32,393 bases of DNA. It comes from Zavarzinella formosa DSM 19928. Its GTDB lineage: Bacteria; Planctomycetota; Planctomycetia; Gemmatales; Gemmataceae. The stretch covers positions 764,730 to 797,122 of the forward strand of contig NZ_JH636442.1 in NCBI RefSeq assembly GCF_000255705.1, given 5' to 3'. The position numbers and the translations under genes are program-made. Numbering within the stretch: position 1 is the stretch's first letter; every line of letters starts with the position of its first letter. Below are positions 7,962 to 14,676 of this stretch, one piece after another. The notes beneath the pieces were generated by a model. That model was not told the DNA's origin, made no database searches, and saw only the letters and a program-made list of their open reading frames with translations.

Positions 7962-9362
7962 TTAAACGCTTACCTTCTCCTGCCGCTCCAAATCCGGCTT
8001 CTCCAGCTTCGCGGCGGCGATTTCCTTCTCCACGTCCACCTCGGGGCTGAGCGTGCCGCGCCGTTTAAGTTCGTTGAGCAGGGTGGCGTGGCTGAGGCTT
8101 CCGTCCGCCTTCATTTCGAACAGCAGCTTGGCCGAGGCCTCCGCGAGCGTCGCCACGCCAAAGTCGCTGAAGATCGAGACGTGGCCGCCCTCTTCCTCGC
8201 CGACGAACTTCGCCATCAGGTCGAGCGCCTGGTCGAGGCCGTCTTCGAGGGACTGCATGATTCGCTGCAGGTCGCACATGCCCTGCTCGTTGTCCGAGAC
8301 GGTCTGCACCTCTGTCGTGTTGCCCGGTTTGATGACCAGCAGTTCGGCCCCGACCTGCCGCATCTGGTCTTCGAGGTCGAGAAGCGACATTCGACCGGCC
8401 TCGATGGCCTTGCCGGTGTGTTCGACGTATTTCATGTCGGCGTGCTCGCCGGACGCGGTGATGAGCGACCCCATCCCGACCACGATCTTGGTTTCCGGCC
8501 CCAGGTCCTTCGCGAACAGCACGGGCACGCGGGCCACATGCAGAATGGTCTGCTGGTCGCTCTTGCTCTGCCAGTGCTCCACGTTCATGTGGGCCAGTTC
8601 GAGCATCGGCGGGACGCCGGTCATGAAGCCCTTGCGGAAGCCATAGACCGGGATGAAGGGAATCACGTCGATGCTGGTGGTCCCGGCGTCGTGTTCGCTC
8701 CAGGCGTCCGCGCCAGAGGCCGTCTTCTTCTTGCGGTACACGGTCCACTTGCCGGGTTCCAGCACGCGGACCTGTTCGATCAGTTTTTCGCCGAACAACC
8801 CGTCATTCTCGTTCACGGCCTCCAGCAGGCGGAGTTGGGTGAGCAGCGTGTGGCCGCCCTTTGTTTCCGAGCGCCAGCCGAGGATGGCGTTATGCCGGAC
8901 GTGGACGAAATAGGGTCGAACCCCGGCCCGTTGTTCGTCGGCGCGGGTTTTCACCCCGTCCGCCTTCGGGCAGTCCACGAGGATGCCGCACAGCCCGTAC
9001 CCGAGGGCGTTCGCGCACAGGTCGGCCGCGAAGGCGTGCAGGTTGCGGCCTTCGAGATCGACGTTCTCCAGCCAGGTCCTGACTCGCTCCGGCACGTCCT
9101 CGCCAATCGTGATCGGCTTGCTGAACGGCTTGCCCGCCAGCACCGAAATGGTGCGCGAATAAGCCGGGAACAACGTCGCCGTGTCCCGCCGGGACTTGTA
9201 GGCTTGTTCGTCCTCGGCGGGCCATTGCGGCAGATGCCTTTTCCCGGCCTTTCGCATCGCCGCCGTGCCGCCCATCAGGTCTTCGGCCAGATTCCACGCG
9301 ACAGACATCTCGGCCACCGTCGCCGACTGTTTGGCGACATCGTTCAGTTCATTGCCCGTCAT
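7962..9362 (-). CDS. Portal protein (DUF4055 family)
   Basis: The 466-residue protein follows large terminase by six bases. Family-typical segments are YKSRRDTATLFPAYSRTISV (about 55-74) with VLAGKPFSKP, then LCANALGYGLCGILVDCP, then FIPVYGFRKGFMTGVPPMLE, and the HWQSKSDQQTILHVARVPVL stretch. These are hallmarks of DUF4055, a portal family found with P22-like coats. The portal dodecamer occupies one capsid vertex, docks the terminase during packaging and later joins the neck. Length agrees with the family. The C-terminal 100 residues are helical and charged, like the crown region of portals. Confidence 0.82.
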   Translation of the reverse strand: MTGNELNDVAKQSATVAEMSVAWNLAEDLMGGTAAMRKAGKRHLPQWPAEDEQAYKSRRDTATLFPAYSRTISVLAGKPFSKPITIGEDVPERVRTWLENVDLEGRNLHAFAADLCANALGYGLCGILVDCPKADGVKTRADEQRAGVRPYFVHVRHNAILGWRSETKGGHTLLTQLRLLEAVNENDGLFGEKLIEQVRVLEPGKWTVYRKKKTASGADAWSEHDAGTTSIDVIPFIPVYGFRKGFMTGVPPMLELAHMNVEHWQSKSDQQTILHVARVPVLFAKDLGPETKIVVGMGSLITASGEHADMKYVEHTGKAIEAGRMSLLDLEDQMRQVGAELLVIKPGNTTEVQTVSDNEQGMCDLQRIMQSLEDGLDQALDLMAKFVGEEEGGHVSIFSDFGVATLAEASAKLLFEMKADGSLSHATLLNELKRRGTLSPEVDVEKEIAAAKLEKPDLERQEKVSV

Positions 9363-9368
9363 TCACTC

Positions 9369-10802
9369 TCACATCCTGAGCGGGGTCACCGTTGCGGTCC
9401 CCGGTCCGTCAATCAATAATTCCGTCGCCGCCCACACGAGCGCGTCCACGCGGTTGGGGCTTCCCTTCGATTCGAGGGGCACCCATGTCACCATTTCGTC
9501 CTCCAGCCCGACGAACACGCCGCAGTGATGCATCCGTCCCTGTTCGTAAAGCGCCGCCACCGGCTCCGCTCGCGCCTGTTTGCCGCGCGAGGCATGCACC
9601 AGTTTGACCGGCGCGTTTCGGTCGACGACACGGATGGTGCTTTCCACCATCGCCCCGCCGAAATTCGCCTCGGCCACGATGCGGTCGGCCTTGAACTGCC
9701 GGTACAAGGCAACGGCCTTGCTCGCCCATGTCTCCGGCGTGTACCTGCCGGAATGGTCGGCCAGCACATATCCGTGTTTCTGGGCGTCGATGCCGACGAC
9801 CACCAGCCCGACCTCGTCGTTCTGAATCCCGTCGCCGCCCGAGGGATCGACGGCCACCACGATCCGAACCATGACGGGCAATTCGCCCCGGCGGCGCAGG
9901 TTGTCGATCTGGTCGCGCTTCCAAAGCGCCCCCGGCACTTCGGCGCTGAAGGCTTCCTCGGGGGTGGCGGGGTATTCCCGCCGAAAATTGTGTATGCCGT
10001 TTAACTCGACGATCTTTGCCCGCCGCCAGGCGATTTGTCCGTCATCGAGGCCGTATGCGTCCTGGTAGGCCTTCTCGTCGGCGGTCGGCTCGAAGCCTTC
10101 GCCGGGTGTTTTTCGGTACTCGGGCTGCCAGAACCACGGGATGAACACGAGGATGTACTCGCCCTCTCCCCGCATCGCGGCCGCGCACATCGCGTAGAAC
10201 AGGCCGCTGCGGCCGTTGGAGGTGCTTTCGAGAATAACCTCCGTGCCCGGCTCGTCGGGAACGGCTTGAAGCGCCCCCGCGACGTGCGTGTCGGCGTTCT
10301 TCCAATAAGCCACTTCCGAGCCGTGGAAGAGTTGAATCGTGTCGCCGCGCCCCACCCCGACGCTCCCGGCCGTGCCGACCTTGTAGCCGCTGTCGAGCCT
10401 GTCGAAGACCAGTTCCTTGGCGTTCGACGCCCGGAGCGAAGGCCGAAGGACCGGCGGGCAATGCTCGTAAAATCTTTTCGCCATGCCGAACAGGTTGTTC
10501 GTGGCTTCGTCGAGATGCGTCAGGATGAACGCCTTGAGGCCGCCGAAATGCGTGACCTTATGGAAGAACCGCCCCTCGGTGTAGGTGGAGCACCCCTGCT
10601 GCCTGCCCTTCAGAACCAGCGCGCGGACCTTGCCGGTGTTCGCCCGCTGTGTCTCCAGTCGGGCGTGCAGGTACAGTTGGGCCTCATTTAGCCGGAAGGC
10701 GTGGACCTTGCCGCTTTTCGAGCGGATCGTCAGGCAGCGGGGGGCGTAAAACTTGAAGTCGTCCCGGAATCGGAGCCTGAGTTCCCGTTCACGCGGGTTC
10801 AT
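9369..10802 (-). CDS. terL: Terminase large subunit
   Basis: The 477-residue ATPase-nuclease packages DNA into procapsids. The N-terminal ATPase domain has a deviant Walker A, KGRQQGCST (residues 65-73). Hydrophobic Walker-B-like QLFHGSEVAYW lies at 157-167, and the ESTSNG coupling motif at 192-197. The C-terminal RNase H-like nuclease has VVAVDPSGGD with Asp319, VAEANFGG with Glu378, and NRVDALVWA with Asp453, the expected acidic triad. It overlaps the small-subunit gene by 14 bases and precedes the portal by six, the classical packaging gene order. Length is typical. No frameshift or lost catalytic residue is seen, so it is probably functional. Confidence 0.93.
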   Translation of the reverse strand: MNPRERELRLRFRDDFKFYAPRCLTIRSKSGKVHAFRLNEAQLYLHARLETQRANTGKVRALVLKGRQQGCSTYTEGRFFHKVTHFGGLKAFILTHLDEATNNLFGMAKRFYEHCPPVLRPSLRASNAKELVFDRLDSGYKVGTAGSVGVGRGDTIQLFHGSEVAYWKNADTHVAGALQAVPDEPGTEVILESTSNGRSGLFYAMCAAAMRGEGEYILVFIPWFWQPEYRKTPGEGFEPTADEKAYQDAYGLDDGQIAWRRAKIVELNGIHNFRREYPATPEEAFSAEVPGALWKRDQIDNLRRRGELPVMVRIVVAVDPSGGDGIQNDEVGLVVVGIDAQKHGYVLADHSGRYTPETWASKAVALYRQFKADRIVAEANFGGAMVESTIRVVDRNAPVKLVHASRGKQARAEPVAALYEQGRMHHCGVFVGLEDEMVTWVPLESKGSPNRVDALVWAATELLIDGPGTATVTPLRM

Positions 10803-11265
10803 CGGCCAGTTGTTTCAGCGCGTCCTCATGGGTCAGGCCGAGCCGTCCGCTGAGTTCGAGCTTTGCCTTCTCCCCGAATAATTCCGGGTGCTGTTGGGCG
10901 GCCAGTTTGAACCGGGCTTCCACGCGCAGTTTCGACCTCGCGACATACTCGCCGTTTAGCACCTCCTGGCCGCGCACCTTCTTCACGTCGCCGCTCGAAT
11001 CGTCGGCGATGTCGAGGATGTCATCGACCAGCGCATGAGCCTGGGATTGACGCGCGTGTGCGTAACTGCCCGAAAATGCCTGGTATGTCTCATCCCCACG
11101 CTCTCCCTTCACGACCCATAGCAGGACTGTCGATCGGGTCGGCATTTCTTCGGCAAGGCAGATGCTCGAAAGGCTCAGGCCTTCAGCGAGCAGCGAGCAG
11201 ATCGTGTCGCCGAGTTCGACGGTGTAGCTGGTCGGGCGTCCAACCTTGGCGGGTTTCTTGGTCAT
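10789..11265 (-). CDS. terS: Terminase small subunit
   Basis: The 158-residue protein would recognise the packaging site and present DNA to the large subunit. It begins with GRPTSYTVELGDTICSLLAE, then an HTH-like LSLSSICLAEEMPTRSTVLLW (about 30-50). A helical oligomerisation region follows, with HARQSQAHALVDDILDIADD and the VARSKLRVEARFKLA helix that ends this family. Its position immediately before large terminase supports the call. A terminator lies upstream, so this is the first gene of the late transcript. The start at ATG 11265 has no clear Shine-Dalgarno sequence. Confidence 0.88.
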   Translation of the reverse strand: MTKKPAKVGRPTSYTVELGDTICSLLAEGLSLSSICLAEEMPTRSTVLLWVVKGERGDETYQAFSGSYAHARQSQAHALVDDILDIADDSSGDVKKVRGQEVLNGEYVARSKLRVEARFKLAAQQHPELFGEKAKLELSGRLGLTHEDALKQLADEPA

Positions 11266-11371
11266 GTTTGTTTCGTGGCTGTTTGATACCGGGCTGTGGC
11301 GATGGCGTCCTTGTCGGACTTGAGCTTCGCTTACTGTGGCCGGCCCGGCAGGCGGCCAAACTGTGGAAATG

Positions 11372-11393
11372 AAAAACCCCGCTCTGGGCGGGG
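11372..11393 (-). terminator. Intrinsic terminator between replication genes and late operon
   Basis: On the minus strand CCCCGC (11393-11388), a five-base loop and GCGGGG (11382-11377) are followed by TTTTT (11376-11372). It lies in the 205 bp gap between the 63-aa gene (ends 11471) and small terminase (starts 11265), where no gene is visible. It would separate early from late transcripts. I could not find a convincing late promoter in the remaining 105 bp. Confidence 0.68.
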
Positions 11394-11470
11394 CAAAATC
11401 AGGTCGAGCGAAATCGACTTGTTAATTTTTTATGCCACGGCCCGTTTGTTCGCGCAAGAACTATTTGCGT

Positions 11471-11662
11471 TTATGATTGATCTTTTATTTTACGTCCGCG
11501 TCTTGCGGCGGCCCTCGGCGGGTTGGCCGGGTCGATGAATCCCATCGGCGGTTTCGGGCGTGAGTATGGCTGGCCAGTGTGGTCGTAGATCACGACCGGC
11601 GACTTCTCCTCCTCGTAAACCGTTAGTTGCGGCAGTAATGGCTCGTCATACCACCAATTCAT
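11471..11662 (-). CDS. Small uncharacterised phage protein (63 aa)
   Basis: The frame starts at ATG 11662, sharing its A with the stop of the upstream gene (TGATG), so it is probably coupled. The product begins MNWWYDEPLLPQLTVYEEEK and ends in a strongly basic tail (RAAARRGRKIKDQS), which could bind nucleic acid. A 25-codon extension lies inside the upstream gene and is unlikely. I recognise no family. It is the last gene before the terminator that precedes the late operon. Confidence 0.55.
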   Translation of the reverse strand: MNWWYDEPLLPQLTVYEEEKSPVVIYDHTGQPYSRPKPPMGFIDPANPPRAAARRGRKIKDQS

Positions 11663-12225
11663 CACTGACCCTTCGCCTGTTGCTCGTTCTCCCTGGCCTG
11701 CTTCTTCGCCTCCCAAAGCTCCCGCACGGACGCGCACAGGGAGTCGAACGCCGAGACAACCGCGTGGGCATGCCTGCCGTATGCGAAATACAGGCGCGGG
11801 TCAGCCGCCTCGTCGCAAATCTCCCGCAGCAATCGCTGGGCGGTGTGGCCTCTCACTCCCCGTAATGCCCGCAGGTAGTCGGTGTCCTCCATGGGCACGG
11901 GCTTGTCCCCGGCCTCCTCTGCATCGTCCCGCCTCACAAGCAGCATCCCGATTTTGTACCCGACCGGGGAGAGGAACAGCTTCCGCATGGTGATGAGTTG
12001 AACGCCGTAGAAGTGGTGGTCGGAGGCGATGATTTCGTGGTTGTAAAGCTGGTCGATCAGGAGGGGAGCTTCGATTTCGGCCCGGCATATCTTGTCGTGG
12101 CGGTCCTTGGAGTAGACCATGCCCCGTCGGATGGCGATGTGCTCCGGGATGAGGTCCTCCGGCTTGCCAGTTTCGTCGTTGTGCATCCGGCCCATCCCGT
12201 TGTGGTTCAAGGAGGAGTCTGCCAC
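11662..12225 (-). CDS. Uncharacterised phage protein (up to 187 aa)
   Basis: The longest frame starts at a GTG (12225); ATG codons at 12195 and 12186 are equally possible and none has a strong ribosome site. The middle is hydrophobic and histidine-containing (IIASDHHFYGVQLITMRKLF). The C-terminal third is helical, with AQRLLREICDEAADPRLYFA and a charged tail rich in Glu, Lys and Gln. No catalytic or DNA-binding motif is clear. Position between the HNH nuclease gene and the 63-aa gene puts it at the end of the replication operon, where regulators of late transcription or replication accessory proteins often lie; this is only positional. Confidence 0.55.
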   Translation of the reverse strand: MADSSLNHNGMGRMHNDETGKPEDLIPEHIAIRRGMVYSKDRHDKICRAEIEAPLLIDQLYNHEIIASDHHFYGVQLITMRKLFLSPVGYKIGMLLVRRDDAEEAGDKPVPMEDTDYLRALRGVRGHTAQRLLREICDEAADPRLYFAYGRHAHAVVSAFDSLCASVRELWEAKKQARENEQQAKGQ

Positions 12226-12252
12226 AGCCGGTAGGGTAGCGCAAGCGGGGAT

Positions 12253-12579
12253 TTATGGGTTCTTTATTCCCGGCGCTGCCATGGTGCGTTGGAGATGCTC
12301 GGCTTCCGAACCGTAAACCGGCTCCCAAACTTTCCGGCTCAGAGTGTGGATGCCCTGCGCGCCCCGGTGGTGAAAATGGCACAAAGCGATGACCATCATG
12401 TGGTCTTTCCGTCCTCCGGCTCCCGTGCCGCAATGGTGTATTTCCGGGTGCGGGGCTTTGCAGACGGAGCAGCCGAGGCTTCGGACGCGCTCCCAATGCT
12501 CCCGATGGGCTTTGGCGGGCTGGTTACTCCGCCTGTGCTTCTGGCCTTTCGGAGTGACGGGGCGTCCAGTGAGGTTCAT
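12253..12579 (-). CDS. HNH-type nuclease, Ref/DUF968-like
   Basis: A 108-residue protein starts at ATG 12579, overlapping the stop of the DnaC-like gene as ATGA. The metal and catalytic pattern is Cys37-x2-Cys40, His48-His49, then GRKDHMMVIALCHFHHRGAQ (about 56-75) with Cys67, His70 and His71, and His78. This is the arrangement of P1 Ref and DUF968 proteins, HNH-like nucleases found with phage replication genes; Ref cuts DNA in a RecA-dependent manner. The basic N-terminus (GRPVTPKGQKHRRSNQPAKA) is also typical. A role in processing recombination or replication intermediates fits its coupling to the helicase loader gene. Not a restriction enzyme by context. Confidence 0.72.
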   Translation of the reverse strand: MNLTGRPVTPKGQKHRRSNQPAKAHREHWERVRSLGCSVCKAPHPEIHHCGTGAGGRKDHMMVIALCHFHHRGAQGIHTLSRKVWEPVYGSEAEHLQRTMAAPGIKNP

Positions 12580-13433
12580 GTGGCGCCGCGATGGCTTTTC
12601 CAATCGAACACGACCAGCTTCCCGCCGTTCTCCTTCATCCGGTCGATCACACGCTCCCCCGCATACTCGGTCAGCGCGGGCAGGGCCAGGTTGCTGATGA
12701 GGATCGTCGGCAGGAGGGCCTCGTAGCGTTCGTTCACGATCTCGAAGAGGATGTTTTTTTCAGAGTCCGAGCCGTACTGGATGCCAATTTCGTCGAGGAC
12801 AAGCAATTCCGGGGCGGCGAATCGGGAGAGCACCTCCTGCTCGGTCTTGCCGGAATCACGGCGGTAAGTGTCCTTCACCATGCGAAACGCCCTTCCGACG
12901 GTCATGTATGCGGCCGAGAGGGCATGCTTTCGGATGACGTGCAGGGCAATCGCGCAGGCGAGGTGCGTCTTTCCGGTCCCCGCGTTGCCGCACAGGATGA
13001 GCGAGCTTCCCGTCAGCAACCTGTCCGGGAATTCGGTGGCAAAATCCCGGCAGGTGGCGAGGGCCTTGCGGCTTTCATCGTCGTCGGCCTGGTAGTTGGT
13101 GAACGACCGTCCTTCAAATCTCGCGGGGATCGCCGATTTTGCGAGATGGTTGCGGATCTGGTATTCCTTCGCCTCCCTCGCGCGAACGCCGTTTCTCTGA
13201 TCCTCGGCTCGTCCCCCCGAAGAGAGGCGTTCTTCGTCGCAACTGCCGCAGGTCGGGCTTGCCCATTCCTCGGTCAGGCGGACGACCTTGACCCGTTGAT
13301 GCCCGTGTGCGGGGCAGGTGAAATCGACTTCCTTCAAGTCGCCAAGTTTCCCGTCAGGCGACGATGAATCCATCGGTCCCTGCCCGATAGTCCTGGGCTG
13401 CGAAATTGCCGTGTTTGGTTGCTGGCCGGTCAT
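12576..13433 (-). CDS. DnaC-like replicative helicase loader
   Basis: The 285-residue AAA+ ATPase has Walker A GNAGTGKT (149-156), Walker B LLVLDEIG (210-217, Asp214-Glu215) and a sensor-I ILISNL, as in DnaC/IstB proteins. The N-terminal 70 residues carry a probable zinc site made of Cys40, His43 or His45, Cys62 and Cys65. The family function is to load host DnaB onto the origin. It overlaps the 3' end of the O-like replication gene by 80 bp and starts at ATG 13433 with AAGGAG eight bases before it; a later ATG at 13373 is possible. The pairing with the O-like gene mirrors lambda O/P logic. Confidence 0.85.
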   Translation of the reverse strand: MTGQQPNTAISQPRTIGQGPMDSSSPDGKLGDLKEVDFTCPAHGHQRVKVVRLTEEWASPTCGSCDEERLSSGGRAEDQRNGVRAREAKEYQIRNHLAKSAIPARFEGRSFTNYQADDDESRKALATCRDFATEFPDRLLTGSSLILCGNAGTGKTHLACAIALHVIRKHALSAAYMTVGRAFRMVKDTYRRDSGKTEQEVLSRFAAPELLVLDEIGIQYGSDSEKNILFEIVNERYEALLPTILISNLALPALTEYAGERVIDRMKENGGKLVVFDWKSHRGAT

Positions 13434-14082
13434 TTTTCAGTTCTCCTTTTGGCAGTGGTGTGTTTCTCCGAAGTTTTGCGTTGGCGATGTCCTGGGTGAA
13501 TAACCCCCAGCCCCTCGGCTGGATGCCCTTCTCGTGCAGTCTTTTGATCTCGGGGATGATGTCGAGGTCGATGTCCGCCCCTCCGTCGAGCCATTGGTGA
13601 ATCGCGCTGGTCGATTGCGTCGCCAACTGCGGGAAGACGGCACAGCCGTAGTCGTAAACCCGCTCGAAGCGTGTCTTCACGCCCGCGCCTGAGTCATCGT
13701 CCCCGTTCTCTGTCTCTGCTTTTGTCTCTGTCTCTGTCTCTGGGGTAGCGTTTTGCTTTCGCTCTGCTAGCAAGTTGCTAGCATTGTGCATCACCTCTAT
13801 AAATCCTTTTTCGATCAGTGGCTTGATCGCAGTCCTGAACTCTTCGACAGTGCGACGCAAACGAAATGCAATCTCTTCGTCTGAGCCAGCTATCACCCCG
13901 CTATTCAGGTCTTGGTTTTCGCTTGCTAGCAGCCAGAGCATTGGTGCTAGCGCTCTGCTAGCGTCTGGAAGTGAGTGGAAGCGGAAGTTGTCGAGGAGTT
14001 TCTTATGGAGACGTATCCACGGTGGACTGCGATCCTTGTAGTGCTGAAATTCCCCCCAGTCTTTCACTCGGTAGTGTTGCAT
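13354..14082 (-). CDS. Phage replication initiator, O/DnaD-like
   Basis: The 242-residue protein starts MQHYRVKDWGEFQHYKDRSP, followed by PWIRLHKKLL and a winged-helix region (about 20-100) that includes FRLRRTVEEFRTAIKPLIEK. This opening is widespread in phage replisome organisers. A low-complexity Thr/Glu linker (about 113-130) separates it from a C-terminal domain with GIQPRGWGLFTQDIANAKLR. It would bind the phage origin and recruit helicase through the DnaC-like protein encoded next. The gene contains five GCTAGC palindromes, candidate origin repeats, as lambda's origin lies within O. The start lies close to the GIY-YIG stop. Confidence 0.72.
   Translation of the reverse strand: MQHYRVKDWGEFQHYKDRSPPWIRLHKKLLDNFRFHSLPDASRALAPMLWLLASENQDLNSGVIAGSDEEIAFRLRRTVEEFRTAIKPLIEKGFIEVMHNASNLLAERKQNATPETETETKAETENGDDDSGAGVKTRFERVYDYGCAVFPQLATQSTSAIHQWLDGGADIDLDIIPEIKRLHEKGIQPRGWGLFTQDIANAKLRRNTPLPKGELKNDRPATKHGNFAAQDYRAGTDGFIVA
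13766..13962. repeat. Cluster of five GCTAGC palindromes (candidate origin iterons)
   Basis: GCTAGC occurs at 13766, 13777, 13925, 13946 and 13957. Two pairs are spaced exactly 11 bp, about one helical turn. CTAG is normally scarce in GC-rich bacterial DNA, so five copies in 197 bp inside the replication initiator gene are striking. I noticed no other complete copy elsewhere, though I did not count exhaustively. Placement inside the initiator gene parallels lambda-type origins. Confidence 0.5.
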
Positions 14083-14411
14083 AGGCCATCCCCAAGCTGT
14101 TCCAGTGTTAAATGATGTGATCCGACTGTTTTGTTGTAGACACCCCCTTCGCTTTTAAGCAATAGAACTAGAGATGATTCGAGACGGACGCGCTGGAGAT
14201 CAGAATCGGAATACAAGAGCACGTGCCATGCGAAGACTGACTTGCCATGCGCGTTATAATCAGCCTGAAGTTCCGGGTGGTCGTGGCGATTTGCTTTTAA
14301 CCGTGATTTGTGTTGTGACTTGCGTTCGGCAAGATTTCCAGTAGCCCCGATATATACCCGCCCATTCGCCGAGCATTTGATCGCGTACACGCCGCCGCGA
14401 AGCGGCGTCAA
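14064..14411 (-). CDS. GIY-YIG nuclease domain protein
   Basis: A GIY-YIG domain is clear: GGVYAIKCSANGRVYIGATG carries the G-V-Y and Y-I-G motifs, with the conserved Arg in NLAERKSQHKSRLKANRHDH and the late Glu in VRLESSLV. I place the start at a TTG (14411) that overlaps the stop of the HTH gene as TTGA, giving 115 residues. An in-frame ATG at 14516 would add 35 residues that lie wholly inside the HTH gene and do not look like a domain. The single domain without a DNA-recognition module resembles small phage GIY-YIG proteins that may be homing-type or repair nucleases. It sits between regulator and replication genes. Confidence 0.72.
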   Translation of the reverse strand: MTPLRGGVYAIKCSANGRVYIGATGNLAERKSQHKSRLKANRHDHPELQADYNAHGKSVFAWHVLLYSDSDLQRVRLESSLVLLLKSEGGVYNKTVGSHHLTLEQLGDGLCNTTE

Positions 14412-14578
14412 GAGTTTACCGCCGTAATCAGTTTGGCAAGAGTTTTCGCGCGTGGCTTGGTCTTGCCTGACTCCCATCGCCAAACAGTGCATTTGTGCTT
14501 TCCAGTTATTTTGCATATTTGCGGCTCGCTAAAGCCTTTTTCCTTCGCAAGCCTCAGTATCTCTTTAATGTCTATCAT
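14408..14578 (-). CDS. Small HTH regulator (Cro/XRE-like)
   Basis: The 56-residue protein starts at ATG 14578 and consists almost only of a helix-turn-helix: LAKEKGFSEPQICKITGKHK followed by CTVWRWESGKTKPRAKT. The W.WesGk.kP ending of the recognition unit is typical of Cro and XRE regulators. A longer frame to 14656 adds a Cys-rich stretch that falls in the AT-rich promoter region and is unlikely. It is encoded divergently from the recombination operon across a 98 bp AT-rich region with palindromes, exactly where a Cro- or repressor-type switch protein would act. Whether it maintains lysogeny or promotes lytic growth cannot be told. Confidence 0.72.
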   Translation of the reverse strand: MIDIKEILRLAKEKGFSEPQICKITGKHKCTVWRWESGKTKPRAKTLAKLITAVNS

Positions 14579-14676
14579 GTTTGGCCTATTGCATTTCTGT
14601 TGTTGACACCGATTGCATATCAATATATTGTTCTCACAATTAATAAATATAGTCAACGCATAAATGGAGCATCAAC
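14579..14676. promoter_or_regulatory. Divergent genetic switch between HTH regulator and recombination operon
   Basis: This is the most AT-rich stretch of the phage part. It holds a TTGACA box (14603-14608) with TATATT at 14624-14629 (15 bp spacing) for the plus strand. It also holds the perfect palindrome CAATATATTG (14621-14630) and an overlapping inverted repeat ATTGT-TCTC-ACAAT (14627-14640). The element AGTCAACGCATAAAT (14651-14665) recurs with one change in the second switch. The palindromes are candidate operators for the HTH protein. GGAG before 14677 is the ribosome site of the first plus-strand gene. Confidence 0.6.

Noticed and set aside
7908-9419. Plus-strand open frame of 503 codons opposite the portal gene
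   Set aside because: The minus strand encodes a complete DUF4055 portal; the plus translation is a GC-driven shadow.
11403-11430. GTCGA/TCGAC hairpin followed by a T-rich run, plus-strand terminator candidate
   Set aside because: Only a 5 bp stem with three bases before the T-rich run, and no plus-strand gene ends nearby.
13706-13742. Repeat tract as a phase-variable frameshift switch
   Set aside because: The unit is six bases, so gain or loss keeps the reading frame; on/off switching by slippage is not expected.
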